A DNA stretch of 64,000 nucleotides from Prorocentrum cordatum (Eukaryota; Sar; Dinophyceae; Prorocentrales; Prorocentraceae). Below, piece after piece: positions 40,020 through 51,339 of this stretch (its first letter is position 1; every line of letters begins with the position of its first letter). The notes beneath the pieces are model-generated. The model searched no databases and was not told where the DNA came from. It saw nothing but the letters and a program-made list of their open reading frames with translations. The translations under genes were made by a program, and so were the position numbers. The stretch spans positions 15,001-79,000 of the forward strand of contig CAUYUJ010014351.1 of assembly GCA_963575745.1 (NCBI GenBank). The letters run 5' to 3'.

Positions 40020-40150
40020 AGAAAGAGAGATAGGTTTAGAGAAAGAGAGAGATAGAGAGGGGGAGAGAGAGAGAGAGGGAACACCCCACCCCCTCGGCCT
40101 CTCCTTCTCTCTGTCTCTCTCTCTCTCTCTCTCGCTCTCTTTCTCTCTCC

Positions 40151-40218
<68 letters not shown>

Positions 40219-40239
40219 ATCTCTCTCTCTCTCTCTCTC

Positions 40240-40275
<36 letters not shown>

Positions 40276-40287
40276 ATATATATCTCT

Positions 40288-40349
<62 letters not shown>

Positions 40350-40480
40350 GTGTATATATATATATAGGTATCCCCTCTCTCTCTCTCTCCCTCTATTACG
40401 CATTATCTCGCTATCTCTCTCTCTCTCTCTTTATCTCTCTCTCTTCCTCTCGATCCCTGGCGGTCACTTGGTTTGTATAT
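40020..40480. repeat. (GA)n then (CT)n microsatellites
   Basis: GAGA text (40020-40080) faces CT text (40100-40345), so the region can fold on itself. TATATATATATAGG follows. Confidence 0.95.
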
Positions 40481-40750
40481 ATATACACGTAATACACATA
40501 AACATATCTTTATATATCATATAACCGTGGTATACACGTTTATACATGTATATATACGTGTATGTATACATGTGTACCACATATAATCACATGCATGCCA
40601 TAAGCACGTACATATACATATATACATACATACATACAATCATACATACATACATACATGCATGCCTGCCTGCATGCATGCATGCATGCATGCATTCACG
40701 CATACGTACATACATACATTTATGTGTATGTATGTATGTATGTATGTATG

Positions 40751-40781
<31 letters not shown>

Positions 40782-40795
40782 CTATGTGTGTATGC
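40481..40795. repeat. TATACA-rich tract and (TACA)n / (TGCA)n / (TATG)n
   Basis: ACATACATACAT, CATGCATGCATG and TATGTATGTATG tetranucleotide runs at 40615-40790. CATGCA is self-complementary, and TACA and TATG runs can pair. Confidence 0.95.
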
Positions 40796-41455
40796 CTACC
40801 CCTGGTCTCGGCGATGGTTCATGCTCGCCCCTCGCATGTAGAATCGCTGTGTAGTGCTCCTGTCACTTCCATCGTGTCAGCTGACCATCGCAGCGTTTCC
40901 CGCACTTTGCTGGGCCACTTCTCTTGGCACAACCCACTCCCGTCGAGGGCGGGCTGTGTGCGAACTGCTCTGCGTGTACGTGCATGCACGTGCGCGCACG
41001 CGTGCAAGCCATCGGAGTGGTCACCCGCTCGGTCCACCTCGCTCGTGCGCCTATGTGGCTCCCAGCGGTCGCGGCAGCACCCGGGCGCGCGCCGGGCAGC
41101 CCCATCGGCCGAGAGAGGACGAGGGCAGCGGTGCTCAGCAGGTCATGGGGCTGGGAGGAGGAGACTTGCGATTCCTGGGCGGAGGCCCACGAGTGGAGAG
41201 AGGGTGGGAGCCTCCGAGTGCTAAGGATGAACCTGCGGGTTCTCCCACGAAGAGAAAGGGGGGGCCACGGATTCTCCCAGGAGGTTCCTTGGCGCCGAGG
41301 CATGTGCAGGCTTGCCCCTGGGTGCCCTTGCAGCGAGAGCTCCAGGAAAAGAGTCAGGCCACGAGAAGAAAACTATATTGAATGGGCGTTGTCTTTTGGT
41401 TCGTGTTATGAGTCACATGTATACATATACTTGCGTAAACACTAGTGCCAGACAG
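40796..41455. other. no feature recognised
   Basis: Mixed sequence with long but featureless frames on both strands (40854-41381 plus, 40863-41303 minus). Confidence 0.35.
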
Positions 41456-41725
41456 CGTGGACCCCGAACAGCGTGGTTCTGACAATCTATGTGGTGTAAT
41501 CTCTGTTGTGCACTCTGTGTGGTGCAATGTAGATTGCGCAACCATGTGGTGCAATCTATGCGATCCAGTATTTGGTGTGCAAGCTATGTGGGGCAGTGCA
41601 AGGTGCAGTATACGTTGCGCAACCCATTTAGTGCAATCTGCGCACTTCAATTTATAGTGTGCCAGCTACGTGTTGCAGACTGAATGGCGCAATCGATGTG
41701 GCGCAATTGATTTGTACAAACAAGT
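41456..41725. repeat. degenerate GTGGTGCAATCTATG repeat, left flank
   Basis: About every 20 bases a form of (G)TG(G/C)(T/C)GCAAT(C/T)(T/G)ATG recurs. The same degenerate repeat flanks the 1.32-kb tandem block on the right (45962-46170). Confidence 0.75.
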
Positions 41726-42314
41726 TGACACATCCCATACTCTTGCGAACATCCCATCCACCCACACGCAACTTGGTTTGCAAGACCTATGCGGTGGCGA
41801 TTGCGATGAGTGCCTGGCGTTGGCTGGTGCATCTCTGCGACCACGCCAACCCAAACATGCGCGCGCAGCGGCCAGCTGGTTTGGCGCGACCGGCGCGGCC
41901 GCGGTGGCGCTGACCGTTGGGCGCATCCCAGCGGGCACTTCAGTGCGAGTCGGTGAGTTGGGCGGGCGCGGTATCACGGCGACTTCGAGAACGGCAGACG
42001 CGATGATGATAGTAGTGATGTTGGTGACGACGTTGACAACGACGACGGCGTGGCCAGTGCGGGCACCGATGTTGCTCACGCCGACGACGATGACGGCGTC
42101 CTCGCGTCGGTGATGAAGGTTTTGGGAAGAGCTCGACATGCGCGCGCGGCCGACGCGCGAGAGCGGCCAGCATGGTTTTATGCGACACGGATCGTGCCCC
42201 CCCCCCCAGAACGCGCGCAAGGGCGCGCGAATGATTTCGGCATGCGGCGCCAGAGGCCCGCTTGGCAGAACCCCATGGACATGTTGAAAAATTATACCTG
42301 AGAAAAACCCCAAT

Positions 42315-42470
42315 CATAATCTTTCTCGGACTCTATAGGGCTATATGGGCTATAGGGCTATATGGCTATATGGCAATAGAGCTACAGGGCTATAGGGTAT
42401 AGGGTCATACGGCTATAGGGTTATAGGGCTATAGGGCGATAGGGATATAGGGCTATAAGGCTATGGGGCT
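42315..42470. repeat. GGGCTATAGGGCTATAT minisatellite
   Basis: TATAGGGC, TATATGGC and ATAGGGAT units of 8-10 bases. Confidence 0.95.
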
Positions 42471-42712
42471 ACAGGGCACCGGGCACCCGGGCACCCGGCA
42501 CCCGGGCACCCACCCGGGCACCGGGCACCCGTCACCCGGGCACCCGGGCACCCGGCACCCGGCACCCGGGCACACACCCGGGCACCGGGCACCCGTCACC
42601 CGGGCACCCGGGCACCCGGGCATCCGGGCACCCGGGCCCGGCCACCGAATCGGCGGCAAACCTGGGCACCCGGGCACCTGGGCCCGGCCACCGAATCGGC
42701 GGCACACCTCAC
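42471..42712. repeat. GGGCACCCGGGCACCC minisatellite
   Basis: Units of CACCCGGG; higher-order steps of about 70 bases (ACACACCCGGGCACCGGGCA) and, at the end, two copies of GGCCACCGAATCGGCGGCA. CCCGGG makes it self-complementary. Confidence 0.95.
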
Positions 42713-44381
42713 CTACCCTATCCGCTAGGACCCCTACAGAGGCAAGCTCTGATTGGGGAACTCTTGGTTTTCGTCAGAATTCGCATGAGCGCGAACGCAC
42801 GCTTTTTCGAAAATTGATGTTGCGAAACCATGCGTTTCATATGTGCGTTGGACACTCGGTTTTGAAACCGCTGCGAAACCGAAGGTGTTCGGCGGATTCC
42901 GGCGCGCGCGCACTTCGTTTCATTTGTTGCAAAGGATTCTCGCGGCGGCACGCGCGCAAGGGCGTTCGAACGATTTCGACATGCGCGCTCGAAGCCCGTT
43001 TGGTAGCACGTTGTGGACATGTTGAAAACCTATGGTTTTCTAGGAATTCGCAAGATCGCTCGCGCGAGCTTTTTAGAAAATCCGCGTTGCGAAACCATAT
43101 GTTGTCATATGTGTGTTTGTACACTCGGTTTTAATATCCGAACGAAACCGAAAGTGTTTGAAGGATGTCGGCACGCGCGCGCGACAACGCGCACGCGCGC
43201 ACTTCGCCCCGTCTGTTGCAAGGGATCGCTTGACAACTGATGATTTGGAACAAACGAGCGTGCGCGCAGAGCGGTTTGTAGCAGAGGATGGCGGGGAACG
43301 GAAACAGCCCCCCCTGGGGCGGTGCGGCTTCATATCTAGGACGGACGATTGGGCAGAGTCATATGAAAATTGATATACGCGAGGCCGAACTGATAACCCT
43401 GGGGGGGGGGTAGAATCTAATATTCCGTCGAAGAGACTTCACCAATGCTCAATTTGAGAGTGGCAACTCCACTGCTCGCGCAATCACCCCACACACTCAC
43501 ATGCATCTTGGCTTGCAGACCCATGCGGTGGCGATTGCCATGAGTGCTTGGCGTTGGCCGGTGCATCTCTGCGGCCGCGCCAACCCAAACGCGCGCGCGC
43601 AGCGGCCAGCTAGTTTGGCGCGACCGACGCGGCCGCGGCGGCGCTGACCGCTGGGCGCACCCCGGCGGGAGCTTCAGTGCGAGTCGGCGGGTTGGGCGGG
43701 CGAGGTATCATGGCAACGTCGACAACTGTAGACCTTATGATGATAGTAGCGATGTTGGTGACGACGTTGGCAACGACGAGGGCGCGGCCAGCGCGGGCGC
43801 CGACGTTGATCACGCCGACGACGATGACGGCACCCTCGCGTCGGCGATGAAGGGTTTGGAAAGAGTTCGACACGCGCGCGCGGCCGACGCGCGAGAGCGG
43901 CCCGCATGGAACTATTTGACACGGATATTGCCCCTCCCAGCACGCGCGCAAGGGCGCGCGAATAATTTCGGCATGCGGCGCAAGAGGCTCGCTTGGCAGA
44001 ATGCCAAAAACAAAATGAAAAATCATTATTTCCGCAATGAGTCGCACGAGCGCGAGCGCAGCTTGGTTCTGAAATCCCTACCGAAATCAGGGTTTTCGCA
44101 GGATGTCGGCATGCGCGCGCGACGACGCGCGCGCGCACTTCGCCCCATTCTTGTCCAAAGCATTCTTGCGACAGCACGCGCGCAACGGCGCTCGAATGAC
44201 TGCGACATGCGCGCGCGAAGCCTGTTAGGTAACACTTTGTGAAAATGTTGCAACCATGGTCTTTTGAAGACTTCGCAAGAACGCCCGCGCAAGCTTTGCG
44301 GAAAATCCACGCTGCGAAACCATGTGAGTTTTCTGTTTGGACACTCGATGTTGAAATCCTTGTAGAGAGAGAGAGAGAGAG

Positions 44382-44412
<31 letters not shown>

Positions 44413-45961
44413 GAAAGAGAGAGAGAGATGCACCATGTTTTACAGGATTCTGGCATGCGCGCGCCACGACGCGCGCGCGTGCATTGCGTCCCGTTTGTTT
44501 TGCAGGCGGTTCTTGGACATTGACGATTTGTGGTAAGCGAGTGCGCGCGCATAGTACTCTTGTTGGCAGAAGATGAGGGACGTCGAAACCGGCCTTGCTG
44601 GGATGGCACGAGTTCAGATTCAGGATGGACAGTGGGGCTGAATCACACGTGAATTGCAATGCGAAAAGGTGCATCGTTAACCCTTTGGGGGGGGGGGGGG
44701 GTAGATCAGAACTCTTCTCCCGAAAGGAGAATGTACATTGTGCATTCTACGTGGCGCAATTGATTTCTACAGACGAATTGACAGATGTTCACGCTCTTGC
44801 AAACGTCCCACCGACACACCCGCGACTCGGTTTGCAAAACCCATGCAGTGGCGATTGCGAAAAGTGCATGGCGTTGGCTCGTGAATCTCTGTGGCCGCGC
44901 GTGTCCGCGCGCGCAGCGGCCAGCTAGTTTGGCGCGACCGACGCGGCCGCGGTGGCGCTGACCGCTGGACACATCCCAGCGGGCACTGCACTGCGAGTCG
45001 GCGATTTGGCCGGGCGCGGTACCATGGCAACGTCGACAACGGTAGGCGCGATGATGATAGCAGCGATGTTGGCGACGACGCTGACAGCGACGACGGCACG
45101 GCCAGCGACGGCACCGGTGTTGAGCACGCCGACAACGATGACGGCGTCTTCGCGTCGGTGATGAAGGTTTTGGAAAGAGTTCGACACGCGCGCGCGGCCG
45201 ACGCGCGAGAATGGCCGTATGGTATTATTTGACACGGATCGTGCCCTCCCAGCACGCGCGCAAGGGCGTTCAAATGATTTCTTCATGCGGCGCGAGAGGC
45301 CCGCTTGGCAGAACTCCACGAAACAATTCAAAACCTATGGTTTTCTTAAAAATTCGCCAGAGCGCGAGCGCAGCTTGGTTTGAAAACTGTCGCTGCGAAG
45401 CGAAACCTCGAAAATGCGCAGTTCGTCCCATGTGTTGCAAAGGCTTCTCGCGACAGCACGCGCGCAAGGGCGTTCGAACGATTTCGACATGCGCGCGCGA
45501 AGCCCGTTTGGTAGCATGTTGTGGACGTGTTGAAAAACTTAAGATTTCGTTGAGAATTCGCAGAAGCGCGCGTAAATTTGTTTACACAACCCGTGTTGCG
45601 AAACCATGTGTTGTCATATGTGTTTTCAACATTCGATTTTGAATTCTCTACGAACCCCAATGTTTGTTTTAAAGATTGTGGCATGCGTGCGCGACGACGA
45701 GAGCGCGTGTGGACGCCGTCAATTTTGTGCAAACGATCTTTGGAAACTCGTGGTGTTTCATAAACGACGGCGCGCGCATAGTATTTTGGGCAGAAGATGA
45801 CGGGGTGGTCGATATTGGTTGGGCTGGGATGACACGAGTTCAGATTCAGGATGGACGATGGGGCATAGTCACATGCAAAATGCACATCCACCGGGTGATC
45901 GATAAGTCGGCTTCGAAAGGGTCGTGCATTATATGTATTAGTTTTCTTGGGGGGAGAACGA

Positions 45962-46350
45962 ACGTGGCGCAAACTATGATGTGCACCCTTTGTGGTTCAA
46001 TCTATGTTGCGCAGTCGATGCAGTGCTAATTACGCGGCGCAATTTATGTTGTGCAAACTAGTTGGTGCAGTACATATATAATTATATATACACACGCATG
46101 GCGAGATCTATGCGGATAAATTGGCGTGGTGCAATAGATGCGGTGTCTCTTACGTTGTGCAATCTAGGGCGGCGTCGGGGCGGCGACTGCGACCACATCG
46201 CCGCCAGACCGACAGACAGAAGACATCGGGCAGCGACGAAGCGGCGACGACGGCCACGTGGCCGCCAGACCGACGAACAGCTCACACGACGGGCGGCGGC
46301 GAAGCGGTGACAGGGCGGCGAAGGCGGCCACATGGCCACCATGGACAAAC
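45962..46350. repeat. degenerate GTGCAATCTATG repeat and ~60-base tandem
   Basis: 45962-46170 is the right-hand counterpart of 41456-41725. 46171-46350 holds three units of about 60 bases with GCGGCGAC..CGGCCACGTGGCCGCCAGACCGAC. Confidence 0.75.
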
Positions 46351-46990
46351 AGGTTTAGGTCTTCAGAAAAGAACAAGAAGCCCTAAGTGCAAGCACTGGT
46401 TAGGGAATGTGTATACGCACGTGCAGCCAACGAATGGACTTGGTCGTCCCAGTAGAGAGACGCCACACGTGTCGCTGCGTTGTGAGCTGACGATGCGTTC
46501 CTCACCGGGATGGCATATTTGGAATTCTATTGCAGAGCATGGGAAAACAAGTTTTAGCGGAAAGATGTGCCTCTGTTTTACGATTGATTGCAAACAGTGA
46601 ATATTTGACGGAGCATGTCTGGCGAAGATGCACGTTGCGATGTGATTAAGTGAGCAAGTTTCGCATGGTCTTGATGGCATTGCACCGAATCATTTCATCG
46701 CATGACGCCCACCTGTTTCGATGAGACAGTAATGGGAGGCGCGGTAAGGCATTAGTGCGCGCTGTATTATACTCGTGTAACTGACTTTCACGTCGCGGTT
46801 GCATTCGCATGTCATATGCGCATGGAACATGCCAATCGCTCAAACGATCAGGTGGTGACGCTCGAAGCCGTACACTCTTATTATTGCATGCGCGCTACTT
46901 GTCTGTAGCCGACGGCCTCTGATAGGTATATACATGGTGAAGCATGACTGCCAGCTGTCGCATGAAATCAGTCTAGCGTGGCACAGGTGA
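46351..46990. other. no feature recognised
   Basis: Balanced-composition, non-repetitive sequence. Short frames on both strands without family signal. Confidence 0.35.
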
Positions 46991-46996
46991 ACCAAC

Positions 46997-47121
46997 ATGG
47001 CGAAGAAGGAATGGGTTCTGCTGGAGGACTTGGGGCCCCGCACGAACTGGAGCTCGATCCGCGCGAAGACGCTGCAGGCGCCACTGGATTTGGTCGACAT
47101 TGAAGCCCGAAGACGCTGCGG
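46997..47121 (+). other. candidate first exon, unknown product
   Basis: ATG in the context AACATGGCG opens MAKKEWVLLEDLGPRTNWSS then IRAKTLQAPLDLVDIEARRR and C. CTGCG^GTAAGATG at 47120-47127 is a good GT splice donor. Composition is protein-like, with no repeats, in an otherwise unique 700-base island. No family recognised. The acceptor and further exons are not identified. Confidence 0.3.
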
Positions 47122-47127
47122 TAAGAT

Positions 47128-47571
47128 GCAGCCCTCAGCGCCCGCATTCATGGTCGCCCGTGTCCTTTATTTCTTCTACGCCCCCCCCCCGTCCGTCCCA
47201 TTGACGTCCGATCTTGCCTCTCAGCGGTCTGCCTCCTCTGCAGGGTAAATATATCTTATGCGCGACTGCGTTGGCTGAAACAACACAAGAAAACAACACA
47301 CAAAAACAACAAGCAACAGTAACAACAGCAAACAAAAAACACGCGCAACCAAAAAAAAACGGTCCGCCTCCTCTGCAACATGCAATATTTGGGGACCGTC
47401 GCTGCAACCCCCTTGCCCCGCTCTCCTTCCGCCCTCGCCACCCAGAGCGGGACGAGCGGGATGGGACGGGAAGAGGCTTGGACCCCGTGTGTGCGTGTGT
47501 GAGTGTGTGTGTGTAGCGACAGCCTCCCAGATCAGATCCAGCGTGATCTCTCCTGGCCCGGGGTGTGCCCC
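47128..47571. other. no gene supported; CAA-rich patch
   Basis: 47275-47350 is an AACAACACACAAAAACAACA-type repeat. The rest is unassigned. Confidence 0.4.
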
Positions 47572-47722
47572 CGGAGTTCCAGGGACCCAGGCCCCCGGCG
47601 TCGTGGCTTCTGTTCACCACGTCGAGTCGACCCCCAGAGGTCTGCACCCCCCTCTCCAGGGCCGCCTCCTTCTCATCCTGGGTCGTCTTGCTGACGGCCC
47701 CGAGGCGCGCCAAGGGCCCCCT
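47572..47722. repeat. dispersed 'ACGTCGTG..GACCCC' repeat, copy 3
   Basis: CCCCCGGCGTCGTGGCTTCT, CACGTCGAGTCGACCCCCAG, AGGTCTGCACCCC, TCATCCTGGGTCGTCTTGCT and GACGGCCCCGAGGCGCGCC. Confidence 0.75.
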
Positions 47723-48060
47723 GGAAGGCCTCCCGTCGTGACTGTTGCTGCGGCACGGGGCGGGGGGGGGTCTGGGGAGGCCCCCGCGGCCTGCAGCGCG
47801 CCCCATGCCGAGGCCCAGAGGGCCCCGGGGGGGCTCCAGAAGGGCCCGACAAGCTGGAGGCACCTCTCTGGGCTGCCTGGATGGGGTATAGGAGGTGAGG
47901 AGCCAGAGGTAGGGCAGCAAAAGGGCTGAGGGACACTGTAGGAGGAAGAAGAGGTAGAGGCAGGGAAGAGAAGACTAGAAGGAGGAAAGATGAGCAATGA
48001 AGGAAGGACATGTCCATATGCGCACTGCCACGAAGTTGCTGTGTACATCATTCAAGCATG
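47723..48060. other. no feature recognised
   Basis: GC-rich then purine-rich (GAGGTAGAGGCAGGGAAG) sequence without gene signal. Confidence 0.4.
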
Positions 48061-48232
48061 CGCGGTCGGAGGATCGCGCCGCATCGCTGATGTATCGGCG
48101 ATGCGGCTCGATGCAGAGCCCGATTTTCTCCACGCCGGCGTCGCCGATGCACCGCCGACGTCGCCGATGCATCGCCGATGCATCGCCGATACATCGACGA
48201 TGCATCGGCGATGCGGCGCGTTCCTCCGAACC
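48061..48232. repeat. GCATCGCCGATGCATCGGCGATGC palindromic minisatellite
   Basis: 12-base units GATGCATCGCC and the complement GGCGATGCATC interleave, so single strands fold into successive hairpins. Confidence 0.9.
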
Positions 48233-49014
48233 CATCTACTCGAACCCCTTTTGAGAGGCCTCTAACCTTAGAACCAGGGACACCTTCCCCGACCCCCTCT
48301 CGGGCCATGAAAAAACACTTCTTTCGTCGTGGCGCGGCAGAGGCAATCCACACGGGCACATATCGGAGGTTGGGGGGTGAGATCGCAGTGTAACGGAGTC
48401 CCCCCACCGGGAAATCGAGTTTCGAGTTCGTGCTCGTGCCGTGCGTGCGGGCGAGGCGAAGCTGCGTGGGCCAGCGAGGGAATTCACTCTGCTGTCGCTA
48501 GGGGTCCGCCAACACAAATGTTTCCCCCCCCCCGGCCTTGTCAAGCGGTAGCCCACGTTGTCCCGTCGGTTGCCCGCCGGTTACCCCCATCCCCCCACCC
48601 CCCCACAACCTCCTTGTCACCCGCAGGGTGGTCGTATAGGTAGATGTAGAAATAGATCCCCGTGCACGAGGCCTGGGCGCTGGGGCCCAGGGGGGCATGG
48701 GAGGACCGAGGCCTCGCTCCAGCTCGAAAAATTACGCAGTCCGGAGCTCGGATCTTGAATGTTTGCGATGCTGCATGCTTTTACAATGTCGGATCTCAGG
48801 CCCCCTCCAGACCGGCCGGACTGGGCTCCCCAGGGAGGTGCTTGGGCAGGGCAAGAGCTTCGCACGCCGAGCAGATCCCAAGGGGTCGGCGGAGTTCGGG
48901 GCGAACCCTGCCGTGGCGAGGACGAAAGGGCAGTGGCATCGGCACGGCTTCGCCTGGGATCTGGGCGGTCCTAACCAAGCCGCGTCAGGATCCGGACTGC
49001 CCTAACCACATCGA
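48233..49014. other. no gene supported
   Basis: Mixed sequence with a poly-C/CCCCCACCCCCC patch (48585-48610). ORFs on both strands lack domain signal. Confidence 0.35.
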
Positions 49015-49800
49015 TCCGTCTCCTTCTTCTTCATCCTCCTCCTCCTCCGCCTCCTCCTCCTGCTCCTCCTCCTCCTCCTCCTCGTCCTCCTCCTCCTCCT
49101 TCTCCGCCTCCTCCTTCTCCTCTTCCTCCTCCTCCTCCTCCCCCTCCTCCTTCTCCTTCTCCTCCTTCTCCTCCTCCTCATCCTCTTCCTCCTCGTCCTC
49201 CTCCTACTCCTCCTCCTCCTCCTCCTCCTCCTCCTCCTCCTCCTCCTCCTCCTCCTCCTCCTCCTCCTCTCCTCCTCCTCCTCCTCCTCCTCCTCCTCCT
49301 CCTCCTCCTGCACCTGCTCCTCCTGCTCCTCCCCTCCTCCTCCTCCGCCTCCTCCTCCTCCTCCTCCTCCTCCTCCTCCTCCTCCTCCTCCTCCTCCTCC
49401 TCCTCCTCCTCCTCCTCCTCCTCATCCTCTTCTCCTCCTTCCCCTCCTCCTCCTCCTCCTCCTCCTCCTCCTCCTCCTCCTCCTCCTCTTCCTCCTCTCG
49501 TCTTCCTCCTCCTCCTCCTCCTCCTCCTCCTCCTCCTCCTCCTCCTCCTCCTCCTGCACCTGCTCCTCCTGCACCTCATCATCATCATCCTCCTCCTCCT
49601 CTCCTCCTCCTCCTCCTCCTCCTCCTCCTCCTCCTCCTCCTCCTCACCCTCCTCCTCACCCTCCTCCTCCTCCTCCTCCTCCTCCTCCTCCTCCCCTCCT
49701 CCTCCTCCTCCTCCTCCTCCTCCTCCTCCTTTTCCTCCTCCTCCTCCTCTCCTCCTCCTCCTCCTCCTCCTCCTCCTCCTCCTCCTCCTCCTTCCTCTTG
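49015..49800. repeat. (TCC)n tract, ~785 bases
   Basis: The longest triplet tract here: TCC/CTC with CTG, CAT, TTC and CGC substitutions and a few CCC phase shifts. A GGA tract of opposite sense lies at 49980-50056, only 180 bases away. Confidence 0.98.
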
Positions 49801-49979
49801 CCCCAGTCCTCATGCTACTTGCCTCCGACTCCCGGCTGCTCATCACCTCTACCCCTCCTCTTGCGGCGGGCAGCGCGTGCCCCACGCCTGCCGCGGGCGA
49901 GGGGCGGCACGTGAAGGGGGGGGCACCAGCCCGGAAATCGGCACCACCAAGGACCGCGAAGTTTGAGCTTCTTGGGGGG

Positions 49980-50056
49980 GAGGAGAAGCAGGAGGAGGAG
50001 GAGCAGGAGGAGGAGGAGGAGGAGGAGGAGGAGGAGGAGGAGGAGGAGGAGGAGGA
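49980..50056. repeat. (GGA)n tract
   Basis: Purine complement of the neighbouring TCC tract, so the two could pair intramolecularly. Confidence 0.95.
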
Positions 50057-50374
50057 GCACTCGCAAGCGCGGCGCCCGCCAGTGCGGGCAGGGAGGGGAG
50101 AGGCGGGGGAGGAGCAGGCGGCGGTTCCCCGCGGCCACTGCTCCCTCGCCACCATTGCGAGGCGGGACACCTGGCCTTCGAGGAACCGGGGGGCAGTGGC
50201 GCGCTGCCCTTATCTTGAGCCTGGGAGGGTCCGCCCCAACGACGCCCCACCCCGGGTGCCCTGAGTTGGGTTGAGGAGGAGGGAGGATGGTAAGGTTTCA
50301 GGCTGCGTTGGGCAGCCCTGCCCCCCGGGTAGCACCAGCGCCCCAACAGGCACCGCCAGCGGGCCGGGGCGGTC
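50057..50374. other. no feature recognised
   Basis: GC-rich sequence between a triplet tract and an inverted-repeat relic. No gene supported. Confidence 0.4.
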
Positions 50375-50455
50375 TCAGCACCCTGGCGCCACCTCCGGCG
50401 GCGCCCCAGGGGCTCTCCGGGCTCCTGGGTTGGGGTGCTAAGAACGCCGGAGGGG
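50375..50455. mobile_element. decayed relative of the AGTCCCCGAGTAG hairpin element
   Basis: GGGGCGGTCTCAGCACCCTG, GCGCCACCTCCGGCGGCGCC, CCAGGGGCTCTCCGGG and GGGGTGCTAAGAACGCC parallel the inner arms and centre of 34927-35043. Confidence 0.55.
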
Positions 50456-50717
50456 CCAGCTGGGGCCAGCCGGGACCACCTGGGGGGCTGCCTATGCGCA
50501 GCCCGAAGCTTTACCTAGGGAGGAAGTCAAAGGAGAAGGACCCCCGCCACCGAGCACCCATCGGGGGGACCCGCCCCCGGGCGGTGGCACGCCTGAGCAT
50601 CGTGCACTGGGTGACGCTCGGGCGTGCCAACTCCCAGGGGTCGGCCACCACCCCCCGATAGGTTCGCGGTGGCGGTGGTCTCTGCCAAGACATGCGATGT
50701 CTTGCTTTGTTCCATAT

Positions 50718-50845
50718 GCGGTCCCCAGAAGTCCCGACCCCTTTCCTGGGACCAGTTTTCCATCCTGGGCCATTGTCTGCCGGTCCAGGGGCTCGGTGAG
50801 GGCCTCCAGAGGCCGAAAATTGCCAAAACAAATCCGAGCCGCTTT
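50718..50845. repeat. dispersed 'ACGTCGTG..GACCCC' repeat, copy 4 (3' part)
   Basis: CCCCTTTCCTGGGACCAGTT, TTCCATCCTGGGCCATTGTC, TGCCGGTCCAGGGGCTCGGT and GAGGCCGAAAATT. The last step also ends copy 1 (12494-12506). Confidence 0.75.
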
Positions 50846-51048
50846 ATATTTTTTCGCAACCAGGGAAGGTGGGGGAAGGATGCCGACGGCGACGAGCGCG
50901 ACTGGGCCTTGAAGAGATCTGGGCGCAGGCGCTCAACTCGAACGCTGAGGCCACGATCGTCGGCGGCCGCCTGGACCGCAGGCCTCTCCACCGCGGCCGC
51001 GCCGCTCCTGCCGCTGCCTCTCGTTCCCCTCCCCTGGAACAGCCAGGT
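50846..51048. other. no feature recognised
   Basis: Short mixed-composition interval between two repeats. Nothing seen. Confidence 0.4.
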
Positions 51049-51049
51049 A

Positions 51050-51228
51050 CTCCAGATTTCGTAATAAAGGGATGGGGGTCTCATTTCGGGGGGGGGGTCT
51101 CTTCCAGGCTATCTTGGAGGGCCTGGGGGGTCTGGGGACGATGTTTGGGAGGGTTCTCCCACGGGGGAGGTCTGAAAGGCTTGTCTTGGAGGGTCCAGAC
51201 CCCCTCCCTTTTATTACGAAATCTGGAG
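51050..51228. mobile_element. MITE, CTCCAGATTTCGTAATAAA family, copy 1
   Basis: Terminal inverted repeats: CTCCAGATTTCGTAATAAAG then GGATGGGGGTC at the left, and GACCCCCTCCC then TTTTATTACGAAATCTGGAG at the right, flanked by TA on each side (GGTACTCC..GGAGTAGG). The inside holds TCTTCCAGGCTATCTTGGAG, TCTCCCACGGGGGAGG and CTTGTCTTGGAGGGTCC. A second full copy in reverse orientation is at 63438-63618. No coding capacity, so non-autonomous. Confidence 0.85.
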
Positions 51229-51339
51229 TAGGCCTCCACGCCCCCACACGATGCAGCCAACGTTGAGGAAAAGTAGCGCTTCACCGTCACTGGCAGGGCG
51301 GGCGGGGTTGCTCGGAGACGGTCGGAAGCTGCAAGAAGA

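Larger units (their letters stand above)
41726..45960. repeat. ~1.32-kb tandem repeat, 3 copies
   Basis: The landmark (C)CTATGCGGTGGCGATTGC and variants lies at about 41788, 43523 and 44842. Each unit then has GGCCAGCT.GTTTGGCGCGAC, a GATGATGATAG..GATGTTGG acidic frame, GACACGCGCGCGCGGCCGAC, a GCACGCGCGCAAGGGCG step, subrepeats TGTTGAAAA..TATGGTTTTC and GCGAAACCATG.G..TCATATGTG, and a tail GA.TCAGATTCAGGATGGAC. The spacing of copies 2-3 is 1320. Copies 1-2 are about 1735 apart because two minisatellites (42315-42712) interrupt copy 1. Confidence 0.9.

Noticed and set aside
49015-49800. Long ORFs of Ser/Leu/Pro (plus) or Glu/Arg/Gly (minus) in TCC/GGA tracts here and at 15.97, 28.6, 29.3, 33.7, 54.2, 59.5, 61.7 and 63.3 kb
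   Set aside because: TCC, CTC, CCT and their complements contain no stop codons, so all six frames stay open by composition; no non-repetitive protein segment is attached with confidence.
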